In this document: piece after piece, positions 28,404 through 37,251 of the stretch
How the letters are laid out: each line of letters starts with the position of its first letter
Numbering within the stretch: the stretch's first letter is position 1
Origin: SHZI01 sp040080965
GTDB taxonomy: Bacteria; Pseudomonadota; Gammaproteobacteria; Steroidobacterales; GCA-2729495
Assembly (NCBI GenBank): GCA_040080965.1
Contig: JBEBHH010000003.1
Coordinates: forward strand, 132,565 to 196,564
Direction: 5' to 3'
DNA length: 64,000 bases
Notes under the pieces: generated by a model
The model's database searches: none
Told to the model about the DNA's origin: nothing
What the model saw: the letters and a program-made list of their open reading frames with translations, nothing else
Translations under genes and position numbers: made by a program

Positions 28404-29947
28404 TCGCGGAGAAGGGCACGGTGATATCCGGCCGGGCTGATGAGCTGGACCTGGGCCAGCTGCGCAAGGCCTGGCAGGGGCACGCCCGGGTGGCTCTCGA
28501 CGAGGCGACGCTGGCGCGGATCAGCCGCAGCCAGCAGGCCGTCGCCACGGCCCTGGCGTCGCACCAGCCGATCTACGGCATCAATACCGGCTTCGGCATG
28601 CTGGCCAACGTGCGGATCCCGGACGGCCAGCTGGCCGAGCTGCAGGAGAACCTGATCCTGTCCCACTGCGCCGGCATCGGGGATTTCCTCGAGGACCGCG
28701 TCGTGCGCCTGGTGCTGGTGCTGAAGATCCTCAGCCTCGCCCAGGGTTACTCCGGCATCACCCCCGGCGTCGTCCTCGCGCTGGCCAAGCTCCTGAACCA
28801 CGAGATCTACCCCTGCGTGCCGTCACGCGGCTCGGTCGGCGCGTCCGGCGACCTGGCGCCCCTGGCCCACCTGTCCGCGATCCTGCTGGGCGTTGGCCGG
28901 GCCCGCCACGCCGGCCGCGAGCACGAGGCCGCCGAGGCCCTGCGTCTTGCCGGCCTCGCGCCCTTCACGCTGCAACCGAAGGAGGGCCTGGCCCTTCTGA
29001 ACGGCACCCAGGTGTCCACCGCGCTGGCGCTTGGCGCCCTGTTCCAGGTCGAGAACGTGTTTGCCGCCGCGTGCCTCGCGGGCGCGCTGTCCCTCGACGC
29101 CGCCCGCGGCAGCGACACGCCCTTCGATGCGCGGGTGAGCCAGGTGCGCGGGCACCAGGGCCAGATCGACGTGGCGGGCCTGTTCCGCGAGCTCATGGCC
29201 GGCAGCCGGATCCGCGCCTCCCACAGCGACTGCGAGCGCGTGCAGGATCCCTACAGCCTGCGCTGCCAGCCCCAGGTGATGGGCGCGTGCCTCCAGTCGA
29301 TCCGGCACGTGGCCGAGGTCCTGCTCGCCGAGTCGCGGGCAGTGACGGACAACCCGCTCGTGTTCGCCGATGAGGGCGTCATCCTGTCGGGCGGCAACTT
29401 CCATGCCGAGCCCGTGGCGCTGGCCTGCGACTACCTGGCAACGGCCATCGCCGAGATCGGCGCGCTCTCGGAACGGCGCATCGCACTGCTCGTCGATGCA
29501 CGCATGAGCGGCCTGCCGCCGTTCCTGGTGGAGCACAGCGGCCTCAATTCCGGCTTCATGGTGGCGCAGGTGACGGCGGCGGCGCTGGCGTCGGAGAACA
29601 AGTCGCTGGCCCATCCGGCCAGCGTCGACAGCCTGCCCACCTCGGCGAACCAGGAGGACCACGTCAGCATGGCGACGACGGCGGCACTGCGCCTCTACCG
29701 CATGGCGGAGAACACGGCGGGCGTCGTCGCGATCGAACTGCTGGCCGCCGCCCAGGGCGTCGAGTTCCACCGGCCGCTCGAGAGCTCGGCGCCGCTCGAG
29801 GCCGTGATTGCCGCGGTCCGCGGCGTCAGCGCCCGCTTCGAGCGGGACCGTCCCCTGTCGGGCGACATCCAGGCCATCCAGCAGCTGGTCCTGGAAGGCC
29901 GGTTCACGGCGGAGGCCCGGGCAATCCTCCCGTCCTGGCGCGACTGA
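28400..29947 (+). CDS. hutH: Histidine ammonia-lyase HutH
   Basis: A 515-residue lyase converting L-histidine to urocanate and ammonia, the first step of the pathway. The Ala-Ser-Gly triad that cyclises to the MIO cofactor is at residues 148-150 (RGSVGASGDLAPLAH). Other signatures are YGINTGFG at 59-66 and the C-terminal TSANQEDHVSMA. The open frame extends upstream to 28280, but ATG 28400 overlaps the hutU stop and gives the normal length. Confidence 0.97.
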
Positions 29948-29949
29948 CG

Positions 29950-30729
29950 ATGGACATCTACCGGCTGATTCCCGGCAGCACGCGCCTCCTGGTGAGCATT
30001 CCGCACGCCGGCACGTTCGTGCCGCCCGCGATCGCCTCACGCATGACGGGCGCCGCCCGGGCGCTGCCGGACACGGACTGGCACGTGGACCGGTTGTACG
30101 ATTTTCTCGTCGATATGGGCGCGACCGTCATCGTCGCCACCCACTCCCGCTACGTCGCGGACCTGAACCGGCCGCCCGACGACGCGGCCCTGTACCCCGG
30201 CCTGTCGGGGAGCGGGCTGTGCCCGGTCGAAACCTTCGATGGCCAGCCGGTCTGGCGGGCCCGGCAGGCGCCGTCAGCCAGGGAGATCGCCGAGCGCGTT
30301 GCCACCTACTGGCAGCCCTATCACGAGCGCCTGCGGGCCGAACTCGACCAGCTGCTCGCCCGCCACGGCTCCGCGGTGCTGTGGGATGCCCACTCGATCC
30401 GCAGCCACGTGCCGCGGCTGTTCGCGGGCGACCTGCCGGTGTTGAACCTGGGCACCAACGACGGACGCGCCTGCGACGAGGACCTGGCCGCCCGCCTGCT
30501 GGGTTACGCACTGGGGATTCCGGGTTGCACGGCGGTGCTGGATGGCCGCTTCAAGGGCGGCTACATCACCCGCGCCTACGGCGATCCGGCAGGCGGCATC
30601 AATGCGGTGCAACTGGAGCTCGCCCAGCGCAGCTACATGGACGAGACCTCCCGCGAGTACCTCCCGGCTGCCGCACGGCGGATCCGCCCGAGCCTGCGGG
30701 CCCTGCTCGAGATCGCGGTCGAGGGTTAG
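29950..30729 (+). CDS. hutG: N-formylglutamate deformylase HutG
   Basis: A 259-residue amidohydrolase releasing formate from N-formyl-L-glutamate to give glutamate. Family features are LLVSIPHAGTFVPPAI near residue 16, TDWHVDRLYDF, SRYVADLNR and DAHSIRSHVPRLFAG. It starts two bases after the hutH stop and ends the operon. It matches HutF and completes the histidine-to-glutamate route. Confidence 0.95.
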   Translation: MDIYRLIPGSTRLLVSIPHAGTFVPPAIASRMTGAARALPDTDWHVDRLYDFLVDMGATVIVATHSRYVADLNRPPDDAALYPGLSGSGLCPVETFDGQPVWRARQAPSAREIAERVATYWQPYHERLRAELDQLLARHGSAVLWDAHSIRSHVPRLFAGDLPVLNLGTNDGRACDEDLAARLLGYALGIPGCTAVLDGRFKGGYITRAYGDPAGGINAVQLELAQRSYMDETSREYLPAAARRIRPSLRALLEIAVEG

Positions 30730-30805
30730 CCGCGCCGGCAAGGCTTATGTCAACGCCGCCGGGCCGCTGCTTGCCGCCCCGGGGTCAGCACGCTAGCCTG
30801 CGGTC

Positions 30806-33800
30806 GTGCGCGTCGTCCTCTTCATGTGGCTGTGCATCGCAGGCGCAGCGCAGGCGGGTTCCTTCGTCGCCTTCGAGTCGGGCCAGGTCCGGCCCCTCGC
30901 GCTCTCGGCGGACGGCGGGCGACTCTTCGCCGTCAACACGCCCGACAACCGCCTCGAGATCTTCGACGTCCTGCCGGGAGGCCTCCGCCACGCCGCCTCG
31001 GTTCCCGTGGGCCTGGAGCCCGTGGCCGTCGCCGTGCGTCCCGGTGGCGAGGCCTGGGTGGTCAACCATCTCTCCGACAGCATCAGTATCGTGGCTACCG
31101 GCGGCGCCACGCCGGGCGTCGTGCGCACGCTGCTCGTGGGCGACGAGCCGCGGGACATCGTCTTTGCCGGGCCGGGCCGCAACCGGGCGTTCATCACCAC
31201 GGCCCACCGGGGCCAGAACAGCCCCTGGGTCGATCCGCTGAACCCGGGCGAGCTGACCACACCGGGCACCGGCCGCGCCGACGTCTGGGTGTTCGACGCC
31301 AGCGCGCCGGGCGCCGCGCTGGGCGGCAACCCGGTGACCATCCTCACGCTCTTCGGCGACACGCCGCGCGCGCTTGCCGTGACGCCCGACGGCAGCCGCG
31401 TGTACGCAGCCATCTTCCACTCCGGCAACCAGACGACGGCGGTGAACGAGGGCGCGGTGTGCAATGGCCGGGCGGCCGCGGCGCCCTGCGCGGTGAGCGG
31501 CGCCACGGCGCCCGGCGGCCTGCCCGCGCCCAACACGGACCTCGACGGCGTCGTCCAGCCCGAGGTGGGCCTGATCGTCCGCCACAACGGCACGAACTGG
31601 GTCGATGAACTGGGCCGCAACTGGAACGGCGTGGTGCGCTTCAGCCTGCCGGACAAGGACGTGTTCGCGATCGACGCCGACGCCAGTCCGCCAGTGGAGA
31701 CGGCGGCCTTTGCCCACGTGGGCACCGTGCTGTTCAACATGGCAGTGCACCCGCAGTCCGGCCGGCTGTACGTGACCAACACGGAGGCCCGGAACGAGGT
31801 GCGCTTCGAGGGCACGCGGCCGGCGACGGGGCCCGGCAGCGCCGTGTCCACCGTGCTCGGCCGCCAGCACCAGACCCGCATCACGGTCATCGACCCGCAA
31901 TCCGGCGCCGTTCAGCCCCGCCACCTCAACAAGCACATCAATTACGCCGTTTCGCCCGCGTCCGCGGGCGTGCGGGCGAACAGCCTGGCCCTGCCGCGGG
32001 GCCTCGTCGTCAGTGGTGACGGCAGCACGCTCTACCTGGCTGCAGAGGGCTCCAGCAAGGTCGCGGTGCTGGACACCGGCGAGATCGAGGCCGACACCTT
32101 CACGCCAGGCGCGGGTGACCACATCACCGTGTCCGGGGGAGGGCCGACCGGCCTCGCGCTGGACGAGTCCCGCGACCGGCTCTACGTGCTGACCCGGTTC
32201 GACAACGGCATCTCGGTGATCGACACCGGGAGCCGCGCCGAGGTGCGGCACTACCGGCTGCCGAATCCCGAGCCGCCGGAGGTGGTCAACGGACGCGCCT
32301 TCCTGAAGGACGCCAACCTGACTTCCAGCAACGGGGAGGCGGCCTGCGGCAGCTGTCATGTGGACGGGGACCTGGATTCACTGGCCTGGGACCTCGGGAA
32401 TCCGCAGGAGAGCGTGCTCAGCAATCCGCTCGCCTTCACGATCGGCCCGGTGAATTTTCCACCGAGTTTCTTCCGGGACTTCCACCCGCTGAAGGGACCG
32501 ATGACGACCCAGACGCTGCGGGGCATGGCCAATCACGGCTCGATGCACTGGCGCGGCGACCGGACCGGCGGCAACGATCCGGGCGGCAGCGCCCTTGACG
32601 AGAACGCGGCGTTCCTGAAATTCAACGGGGCCTTCCCGGCCCTGCTGGGCCGCGCCGCGCCCCTGGCCGACGCCGACATGCAGGCCTTCACCGACTTCGC
32701 CCTGGCGCTCACCCCGCCGCCCAACCCGATCCGGGCGCTGGACGACAGCCTGAACGACGCGCAGGACGCCGGCCGGAACATCTATTTCACCCGGACCGTC
32801 GACACGCTGACCTGCGCCGGCTGCCACGTGCTGAGCACCACCGCCGGCTTCTTCGGGTCCGACGGCCGCGCGAGTTTCGAGAACGAGCCCCAGCACTTCA
32901 AGATCCCGCACCTGCGCAACATGTATTCCAAGGCCGGCATGTTCGGCATGCCGGCCGTGCCGTTCACGACGGCCGGCGACAATGGCAACAAAGGCGACCA
33001 GATCCGCGGCTTCGGCTTCCTCCACGACGGCAGCACGGACACGCTGTTCCGCTTCTTCAACGCCACCGTGTTCACGTTCACGGGCGGGGACGCGGAGCGC
33101 CGGCAGATGGAGCAGTTCATGTTTGCCATGGACAGCAACCTGAAGCCCGTGGTCGGCCAGCAGATCACCCTGACCAGCCTGAACAGCGCCACGGTGACCC
33201 CGCGCATCGACCTGCTCGTTGCCCAGGCGGCGCTCGGTAACTGCGACCTGGTGGTGAAGGGCAACAAGGACGGCAAGCTGCGCGGCTGGGTTCGCCTGGC
33301 TGACGGCAATTTCCGCAGCGATCTCGCGACCGAGCCGTTGCTGGCCGACGTGGACCTGCGCGGCCTCGCGGCCGTCGCGGGCCAGGAACTCACGTACTCC
33401 TGCGTACCGCCGGGTTCCGGAACGCGGATCGGCATCGACCGGGACGAGGACGGCGTCCTGGACCGGGGCGACAATTGCCCGGCGGTGGCGAATATCAATC
33501 AGGCCGACGGCGACGCCGACCTCGTCGGGAATTCGTGCGACAACTGCTCGGTGGCGGCGAATGCCGACCAGAAGGACACGAACGGGGATGGCTACGGCAA
33601 CCGCTGCGATGCCGACCTGAACGGCAGCGGGCAGGTGACGGCCGCCGACTACGCGCTCCTGCGCTCCGTGCTGGGCCAGCCTGCCGCGGTGAGCGCGCTG
33701 GCCGCGGACGCCGACCTGAATGGCAGCGGCCAGGTGACCGCCGCGGACTACGCCATCCTCCGCAATTCACTGGGCACGGCCCCTGGGCCGTCGGCGCTGC

Positions 33801-33808
33801 TGCCGTAG
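30806..33808 (+). CDS. Secreted beta-propeller / dihaem cytochrome / TSP3-dockerin-like multidomain protein
   Basis: A 1000-residue exported protein (signal peptide LFMWLCIAGAAQAG). Residues about 20-490 form a YVTN-type beta-propeller (LALSADGGRLFAVNTPDNRL, RGLVVSGDGSTLYLAAEGSS). Next comes a MauG/cytochrome c peroxidase-like region with two haem sites, CGSCH at 514-518 and CAGCH at 670-674, plus family segments TTQTLRGMANHGSMHWRGDR and FKIPHLRNMYSKAGMFG. The C-terminus has thrombospondin type-3-like calcium repeats (DNCPAVANINQADGDAD, DNCSVAANADQKDTNGDGYG). It ends in two dockerin-like repeats 33 residues apart (DLNGSGQVTAADYALLR, DLNGSGQVTAADYAILR). The start is GTG 30806; ATG 30824 is possible. 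A lipoprotein PPIase gene follows after ten bases. It is probably a cell-surface redox or peroxidase protein with calcium-dependent attachment; the partner is unknown. Confidence 0.85.
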   Translation: MRVVLFMWLCIAGAAQAGSFVAFESGQVRPLALSADGGRLFAVNTPDNRLEIFDVLPGGLRHAASVPVGLEPVAVAVRPGGEAWVVNHLSDSISIVATGGATPGVVRTLLVGDEPRDIVFAGPGRNRAFITTAHRGQNSPWVDPLNPGELTTPGTGRADVWVFDASAPGAALGGNPVTILTLFGDTPRALAVTPDGSRVYAAIFHSGNQTTAVNEGAVCNGRAAAAPCAVSGATAPGGLPAPNTDLDGVVQPEVGLIVRHNGTNWVDELGRNWNGVVRFSLPDKDVFAIDADASPPVETAAFAHVGTVLFNMAVHPQSGRLYVTNTEARNEVRFEGTRPATGPGSAVSTVLGRQHQTRITVIDPQSGAVQPRHLNKHINYAVSPASAGVRANSLALPRGLVVSGDGSTLYLAAEGSSKVAVLDTGEIEADTFTPGAGDHITVSGGGPTGLALDESRDRLYVLTRFDNGISVIDTGSRAEVRHYRLPNPEPPEVVNGRAFLKDANLTSSNGEAACGSCHVDGDLDSLAWDLGNPQESVLSNPLAFTIGPVNFPPSFFRDFHPLKGPMTTQTLRGMANHGSMHWRGDRTGGNDPGGSALDENAAFLKFNGAFPALLGRAAPLADADMQAFTDFALALTPPPNPIRALDDSLNDAQDAGRNIYFTRTVDTLTCAGCHVLSTTAGFFGSDGRASFENEPQHFKIPHLRNMYSKAGMFGMPAVPFTTAGDNGNKGDQIRGFGFLHDGSTDTLFRFFNATVFTFTGGDAERRQMEQFMFAMDSNLKPVVGQQITLTSLNSATVTPRIDLLVAQAALGNCDLVVKGNKDGKLRGWVRLADGNFRSDLATEPLLADVDLRGLAAVAGQELTYSCVPPGSGTRIGIDRDEDGVLDRGDNCPAVANINQADGDADLVGNSCDNCSVAANADQKDTNGDGYGNRCDADLNGSGQVTAADYALLRSVLGQPAAVSALAADADLNGSGQVTAADYAILRNSLGTAPGPSALLP

Positions 33809-33818
33809 TTTCCCCGCA

Positions 33819-34727
33819 GTGAACCGTCCCCGCAGGACCACGGCCGCAATGTCCCTGGCGACAGTCCTGCTGTCAGCCTTTTCCATGGTTGCCTGCGATC
33901 GCCAGCAGGCGGACCCGGCAGGCGCTCCACCAGCCGTCCAGGGGCCGACCGAAATGCCAGCCGATCATCCGGCCCTGGGTGAGCCGCCCACGGCCACCCC
34001 GCGACTCGCCCCCACCACTGTCCTGGCGAACGTCGGAGACGACGTCATCACCGCGGGGGACGTCGATACCGCCATTGGCGCCATGCCCGGTCCGGAACGC
34101 CTCGAGTACGCGTCACCTGAGATGGTGCAGGACCTGGTGGAACTGCTCGTGGACCGGAAGCTGCTGGCGATGGCCCGGGCAAGGGGGGCCGAGCCGCAGT
34201 CGCTGGTGGATGTGGCCCGCGAGCCGCCGGGCGAGGCGGAGATCACCACCTACTATCGCGAGCATGCCGCCGAATTCACGGAGCCGGCCCGCGTGCTGGT
34301 CACGAGGGCCACGGCGGCGACGGAGGGCGCCGTGGAGGGACTGCGGCGCCGATTGGCGGGCGGGGCGACGGTGGCCGAACTCCAGGCCGCCCAGGCCATT
34401 ACCGCCGACCAGGTGTGGCTGCAGGATGTGCCGAAAAAGCCGGACGCGACCGGCGTCGCGCTGGCCCTGCGGCCCGGCGAAGTCAGCCGGCGGCTCCCGG
34501 TGGCCGGCGGCTTCCTGGTCATGCGCGCCGACCAGGTCGTGCCGGCCCGCCTGCGGCCGATGGCGGAAGTTCGCGCCGGCATTCTCGCCAGCCTGGAGGA
34601 TGCCGCCCGGCAAGCGGCGGCCGCCGCCACGCGCGAGCGCCTGCGCAAGGGTGTCCGGGTTTCGATCGACGAGGCACTGATTGCGTCCTATGCAGCGCCC
34701 GCCGGCGACCCGTCCGGGGCCCGGTGA
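33819..34727 (+). CDS. PpiC/EpsD-like peptidyl-prolyl isomerase lipoprotein
   Basis: A 302-residue probable lipoprotein (SAFSMVAC, Cys26 from GTG 33819; ATG 33849 is an alternative start). A Pro-rich linker follows, then a SurA/PpiC-like N-terminal chaperone domain (VLANVGDDVITAGDVDTAI, VQDLVELLVDRKLLAMARAR) and a degenerate parvulin-type domain (ITTYYREHAAEFTEPARVLV, LRPGEVSRRLPVAGGFLVMR). The latter lacks the well-conserved parvulin core, so isomerase activity is doubtful. It resembles EpsD-family proteins, often found with exopolysaccharide and PEP-CTERM loci. Its position directly after the giant propeller-cytochrome suggests a dedicated folding helper. Confidence 0.72.
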   Translation: MNRPRRTTAAMSLATVLLSAFSMVACDRQQADPAGAPPAVQGPTEMPADHPALGEPPTATPRLAPTTVLANVGDDVITAGDVDTAIGAMPGPERLEYASPEMVQDLVELLVDRKLLAMARARGAEPQSLVDVAREPPGEAEITTYYREHAAEFTEPARVLVTRATAATEGAVEGLRRRLAGGATVAELQAAQAITADQVWLQDVPKKPDATGVALALRPGEVSRRLPVAGGFLVMRADQVVPARLRPMAEVRAGILASLEDAARQAAAAATRERLRKGVRVSIDEALIASYAAPAGDPSGAR

Positions 34728-34843
34728 GCCAGCGCACAAAGCGATTCGGATCAAACGCTTAAGCGCAATGTCCCGCCAGGGCCGGGATGTCCGTACGTGG
34801 AATTCCCTATCGACGTTTTGCGCCGCTCCATCTGAAAAGCCAG

Positions 34844-34865
34844 AACGTCATGTGGATATGACGTT
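34844..34865. promoter_or_regulatory. Short dyad upstream of the Kelch-cytochrome gene
   Basis: AACGTCA (34844-34850) and TGACGTT (34859-34865) form a perfect 7-bp inverted repeat with an 8-base spacer, 59 bases before the start at 34924. It could be an operator. No regulator can be assigned. Confidence 0.3.
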
Positions 34866-34923
34866 ATGCCGTCCCACGGGGGCGGCGTCCGGTTCGGCCG
34901 AACAATGATCGAGGGGGCTCCAA

Positions 34924-37056
34924 ATGAAGGCGTCTGTGGGTTTGTTCCGTTTCTCCCTGTCGGCGGTGGCGGGCCTCGTGCTGCTGCCCCTGGGCAATTC
35001 AGCGCTGGCTGAGTGCCGCGCACCGGCGGCCTGCATCAGTTGCCACGCCGGCATTCCCAATTCGCCGCCCCCGGAGGTCCTCGAGCAGATCGGACCTGCC
35101 AGCTGCGAAGTGGGCGATTTCACGCGGGGCCTCAACATGACGGTGCCGCGCTTCATCCACCGCACCGCCAAGCTGAAGGACGGCCGCGTCCTTCTCACGG
35201 GCGGGCAGATCCAGAATGCCCCCGCCGCGGTGATCACGAACTCGGTGGATGCCTTCAATCCGGTGGACAACTCCGTGAGTCCCGTCGGACCCATGACCAT
35301 CCGCCGCTGGTCGCACACGGCCACGACCCTCGCTGACGGGCGGGTGCTCGTCACCGGCGGCCGCACGGGCTCCACGGCCGCGAATGGCGTCGTGCTGGCG
35401 ACCGCGGAAATCTATGATCCGGTCACCAACGAGTGGACGGAGACGGCAGGCCCCATGAGCGTCGCCCGCCGCAGTCACACTGCCACGCTATTGCCAGGCG
35501 GCAAGGTGCTCATCGCGGGCGGCGGCAACGGCGTGAGCACGACCACGTCGCAGCCCATCCAGTCCGCGGAGCTGTTCGACCCGGCGACGGGGCTGTTCAC
35601 GGTCGTCGGCAACATGCTCGACCGGCGCTCCGCCCACAGCGCCATCCTCCTGGATGACGGCACGGTGCTGATCACGGGCGGTTCCAACGGCACGGGCACG
35701 CTGTTCCCCACCACCTCGGCCGAGATCTATAACCCCGCCGACAACACCTTCACCGCAGTGGGACCGATGAACTTCTCGCACCTGGCGCAGCTGCCCGGCA
35801 AGCTCCGGGACGGGCGCGTGGTCCAGGGAAGCTCGTACTTCAACGACACGCACACCTCCGCCGGCGGCCGCATCACCGACGAGAGCGAGATCTACAACCC
35901 CGCCACGCGAACGTTCGTGGCGATCGCCCCCATGTTCAAGCAGCGCATCGACATCGGCGCGCAGGGCCTGCTCGACGGCTCGCTGCTGATTGCCGGTGGC
36001 GTCACCACGAGCCCCAGCTTTCCCAGCATCTTCCAGCCCACGTCCGAGGTCTTCGATCCCGTGACCAGTTCCTGGAAGCTGTCCGGCATCATGTCCTCCG
36101 GCCGGGACGAGTTCAGCGGCCTGCTGCTGGATGATGGTCGCGTGATGATTTCCGGCGGCTTCGTGTCGCCGGGTGCCGTGCTGCTCCGGACCGTGGAGGT
36201 CTACACGCCCGGGCTGATCCCGCAGGTCAACGGCCTGAAGAACGTCCTGGCGGACACGCCGAACTCGGACCTCCGCCTAGGCAAGGTCAGCCGCGTCCTG
36301 CTGGACGGCTGGCTGTACCTGATCAGCAACGCCGTGGGCGGCGGGAAGCCCCAGTTCAAGAACCTGTCCTGGGCCGCGACCCTCAGCGATCTCTTCGACG
36401 ACGCGATCAGCCGCCAGGTTCGCACCGCCGCCGTGCGCAAGCGCCTGCAGGACATCAACGGCGTGCTTGGCACCACCATCAATGACAAGCTGAACCCGAA
36501 CCTGGCGCCGACCGTGGCGCCCGCGGCGGCTCCGACCGCCGGGGTGGAGCCGCTGTCGGTGGCGTTCACCGGCAACGCCGTCGACCCGGACGGCAGCATC
36601 ACCTACACGCTGTGGAACTTTGGTGATGGCACCACCAGCACCGACGCCAACCCGACCCATATGTACACCTGCGACGGCGCCTACACCGCCTCGGTCGAGG
36701 TCGTGGATGACCGGGGTGCGGTGACGTCAGCCACGGTGCCGGTGACGGTGACCTCGGCTGGTGGCCCGATCAGCTACGCCTGCGACGTGCAGCCGGTGTT
36801 CAACAGGACCTGCACGGGCTGTCACGGCGCGGCGGCGCGGCTCAGCCTGACCACCTGCGAGAACCTGCGCACGGGCAGCTTCCGCGGACCGGTCGTGACT
36901 CCGGGAGCCACGGCAACCAGCACGCTCTGGCAGCGCATCAACGACACGGCGCGGCCGATGCCACCCATCGGCGGATTGCTCGCCCAGTCGGAACGCGACG
37001 CGATCGGCGCCTGGATCAACAGCCTCGATCCGCTGGACGCCAACTACTGCGACTGA
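34924..37056 (+). CDS. Secreted Kelch-propeller / PKD / cytochrome c protein
   Basis: A 710-residue exported protein with signal peptide (LSAVAGLVLLPLGNSALA). A haem-binding motif CISCH lies at residues 37-41, right after the signal. Residues about 70-430 form a Kelch/galactose-oxidase-type propeller of repeated units (GRVLLTGGQ, GRVLVTGGRTG, GKVLIAGGGN, GTVLITGGSNG). Residues about 533-609 are a PKD domain (NFGDGTTSTDANPTHMYTCD). A C-terminal mini-cytochrome follows with CTGCH at 630-634 and an MPP segment offering a Met ligand. No copper-ligand set of galactose oxidase is evident. AGGGGG lies about six bases before ATG 34924. A terminator follows at 37084. It probably acts at the cell surface or periplasm in electron transfer with the 30806 protein. 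Confidence 0.83.
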   Translation: MKASVGLFRFSLSAVAGLVLLPLGNSALAECRAPAACISCHAGIPNSPPPEVLEQIGPASCEVGDFTRGLNMTVPRFIHRTAKLKDGRVLLTGGQIQNAPAAVITNSVDAFNPVDNSVSPVGPMTIRRWSHTATTLADGRVLVTGGRTGSTAANGVVLATAEIYDPVTNEWTETAGPMSVARRSHTATLLPGGKVLIAGGGNGVSTTTSQPIQSAELFDPATGLFTVVGNMLDRRSAHSAILLDDGTVLITGGSNGTGTLFPTTSAEIYNPADNTFTAVGPMNFSHLAQLPGKLRDGRVVQGSSYFNDTHTSAGGRITDESEIYNPATRTFVAIAPMFKQRIDIGAQGLLDGSLLIAGGVTTSPSFPSIFQPTSEVFDPVTSSWKLSGIMSSGRDEFSGLLLDDGRVMISGGFVSPGAVLLRTVEVYTPGLIPQVNGLKNVLADTPNSDLRLGKVSRVLLDGWLYLISNAVGGGKPQFKNLSWAATLSDLFDDAISRQVRTAAVRKRLQDINGVLGTTINDKLNPNLAPTVAPAAAPTAGVEPLSVAFTGNAVDPDGSITYTLWNFGDGTTSTDANPTHMYTCDGAYTASVEVVDDRGAVTSATVPVTVTSAGGPISYACDVQPVFNRTCTGCHGAAARLSLTTCENLRTGSFRGPVVTPGATATSTLWQRINDTARPMPPIGGLLAQSERDAIGAWINSLDPLDANYCD

Positions 37057-37083
37057 ACCCGGCGCAGCGAGGCCGGAAGCAGG

Positions 37084-37110
37084 GGGCCGGGTCGTGAGAC
37101 CCGGCCCTTT
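37084..37110 (+). terminator. Rho-independent terminator after the Kelch-cytochrome gene
   Basis: A perfect 10-bp GC-rich stem (GGGCCGGGTC with GACCCGGCCC), loop GTGA, followed by TTT, 27 bases after the stop codon. The short T-run makes it moderate. Confidence 0.65.
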
Positions 37111-37251
37111 GCATTCCGCCGACGGGAACGTCCAGCCGGTCAGGCCCGTCGCCTGGCTGAGTCGCTCTGCCACAGGCGGGCCAGTGGCAGATTTGGCATG
37201 CTCGGCCGGCTGTCGGGAACAACCACCGCCGCTGGCCGGAAGGATGCATCC

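Noticed and set aside
30806..32340. A nitrous-oxide reductase or quinoprotein assignment for the propeller
   Set aside because: The propeller repeats are YVTN-like, but no copper-His or PQQ-ligand motifs were visible, so only the propeller is claimed.
33613..33764. A possible CRISPR-like or tandem DNA repeat
   Set aside because: The two units 99 bases apart are in-frame protein repeats (dockerin-like) with synonymous differences, not a CRISPR array.
34924..36230. Galactose oxidase activity for the Kelch protein
   Set aside because: The Kelch repeats resemble it, but no Tyr-Cys cofactor and His ligand set could be seen.
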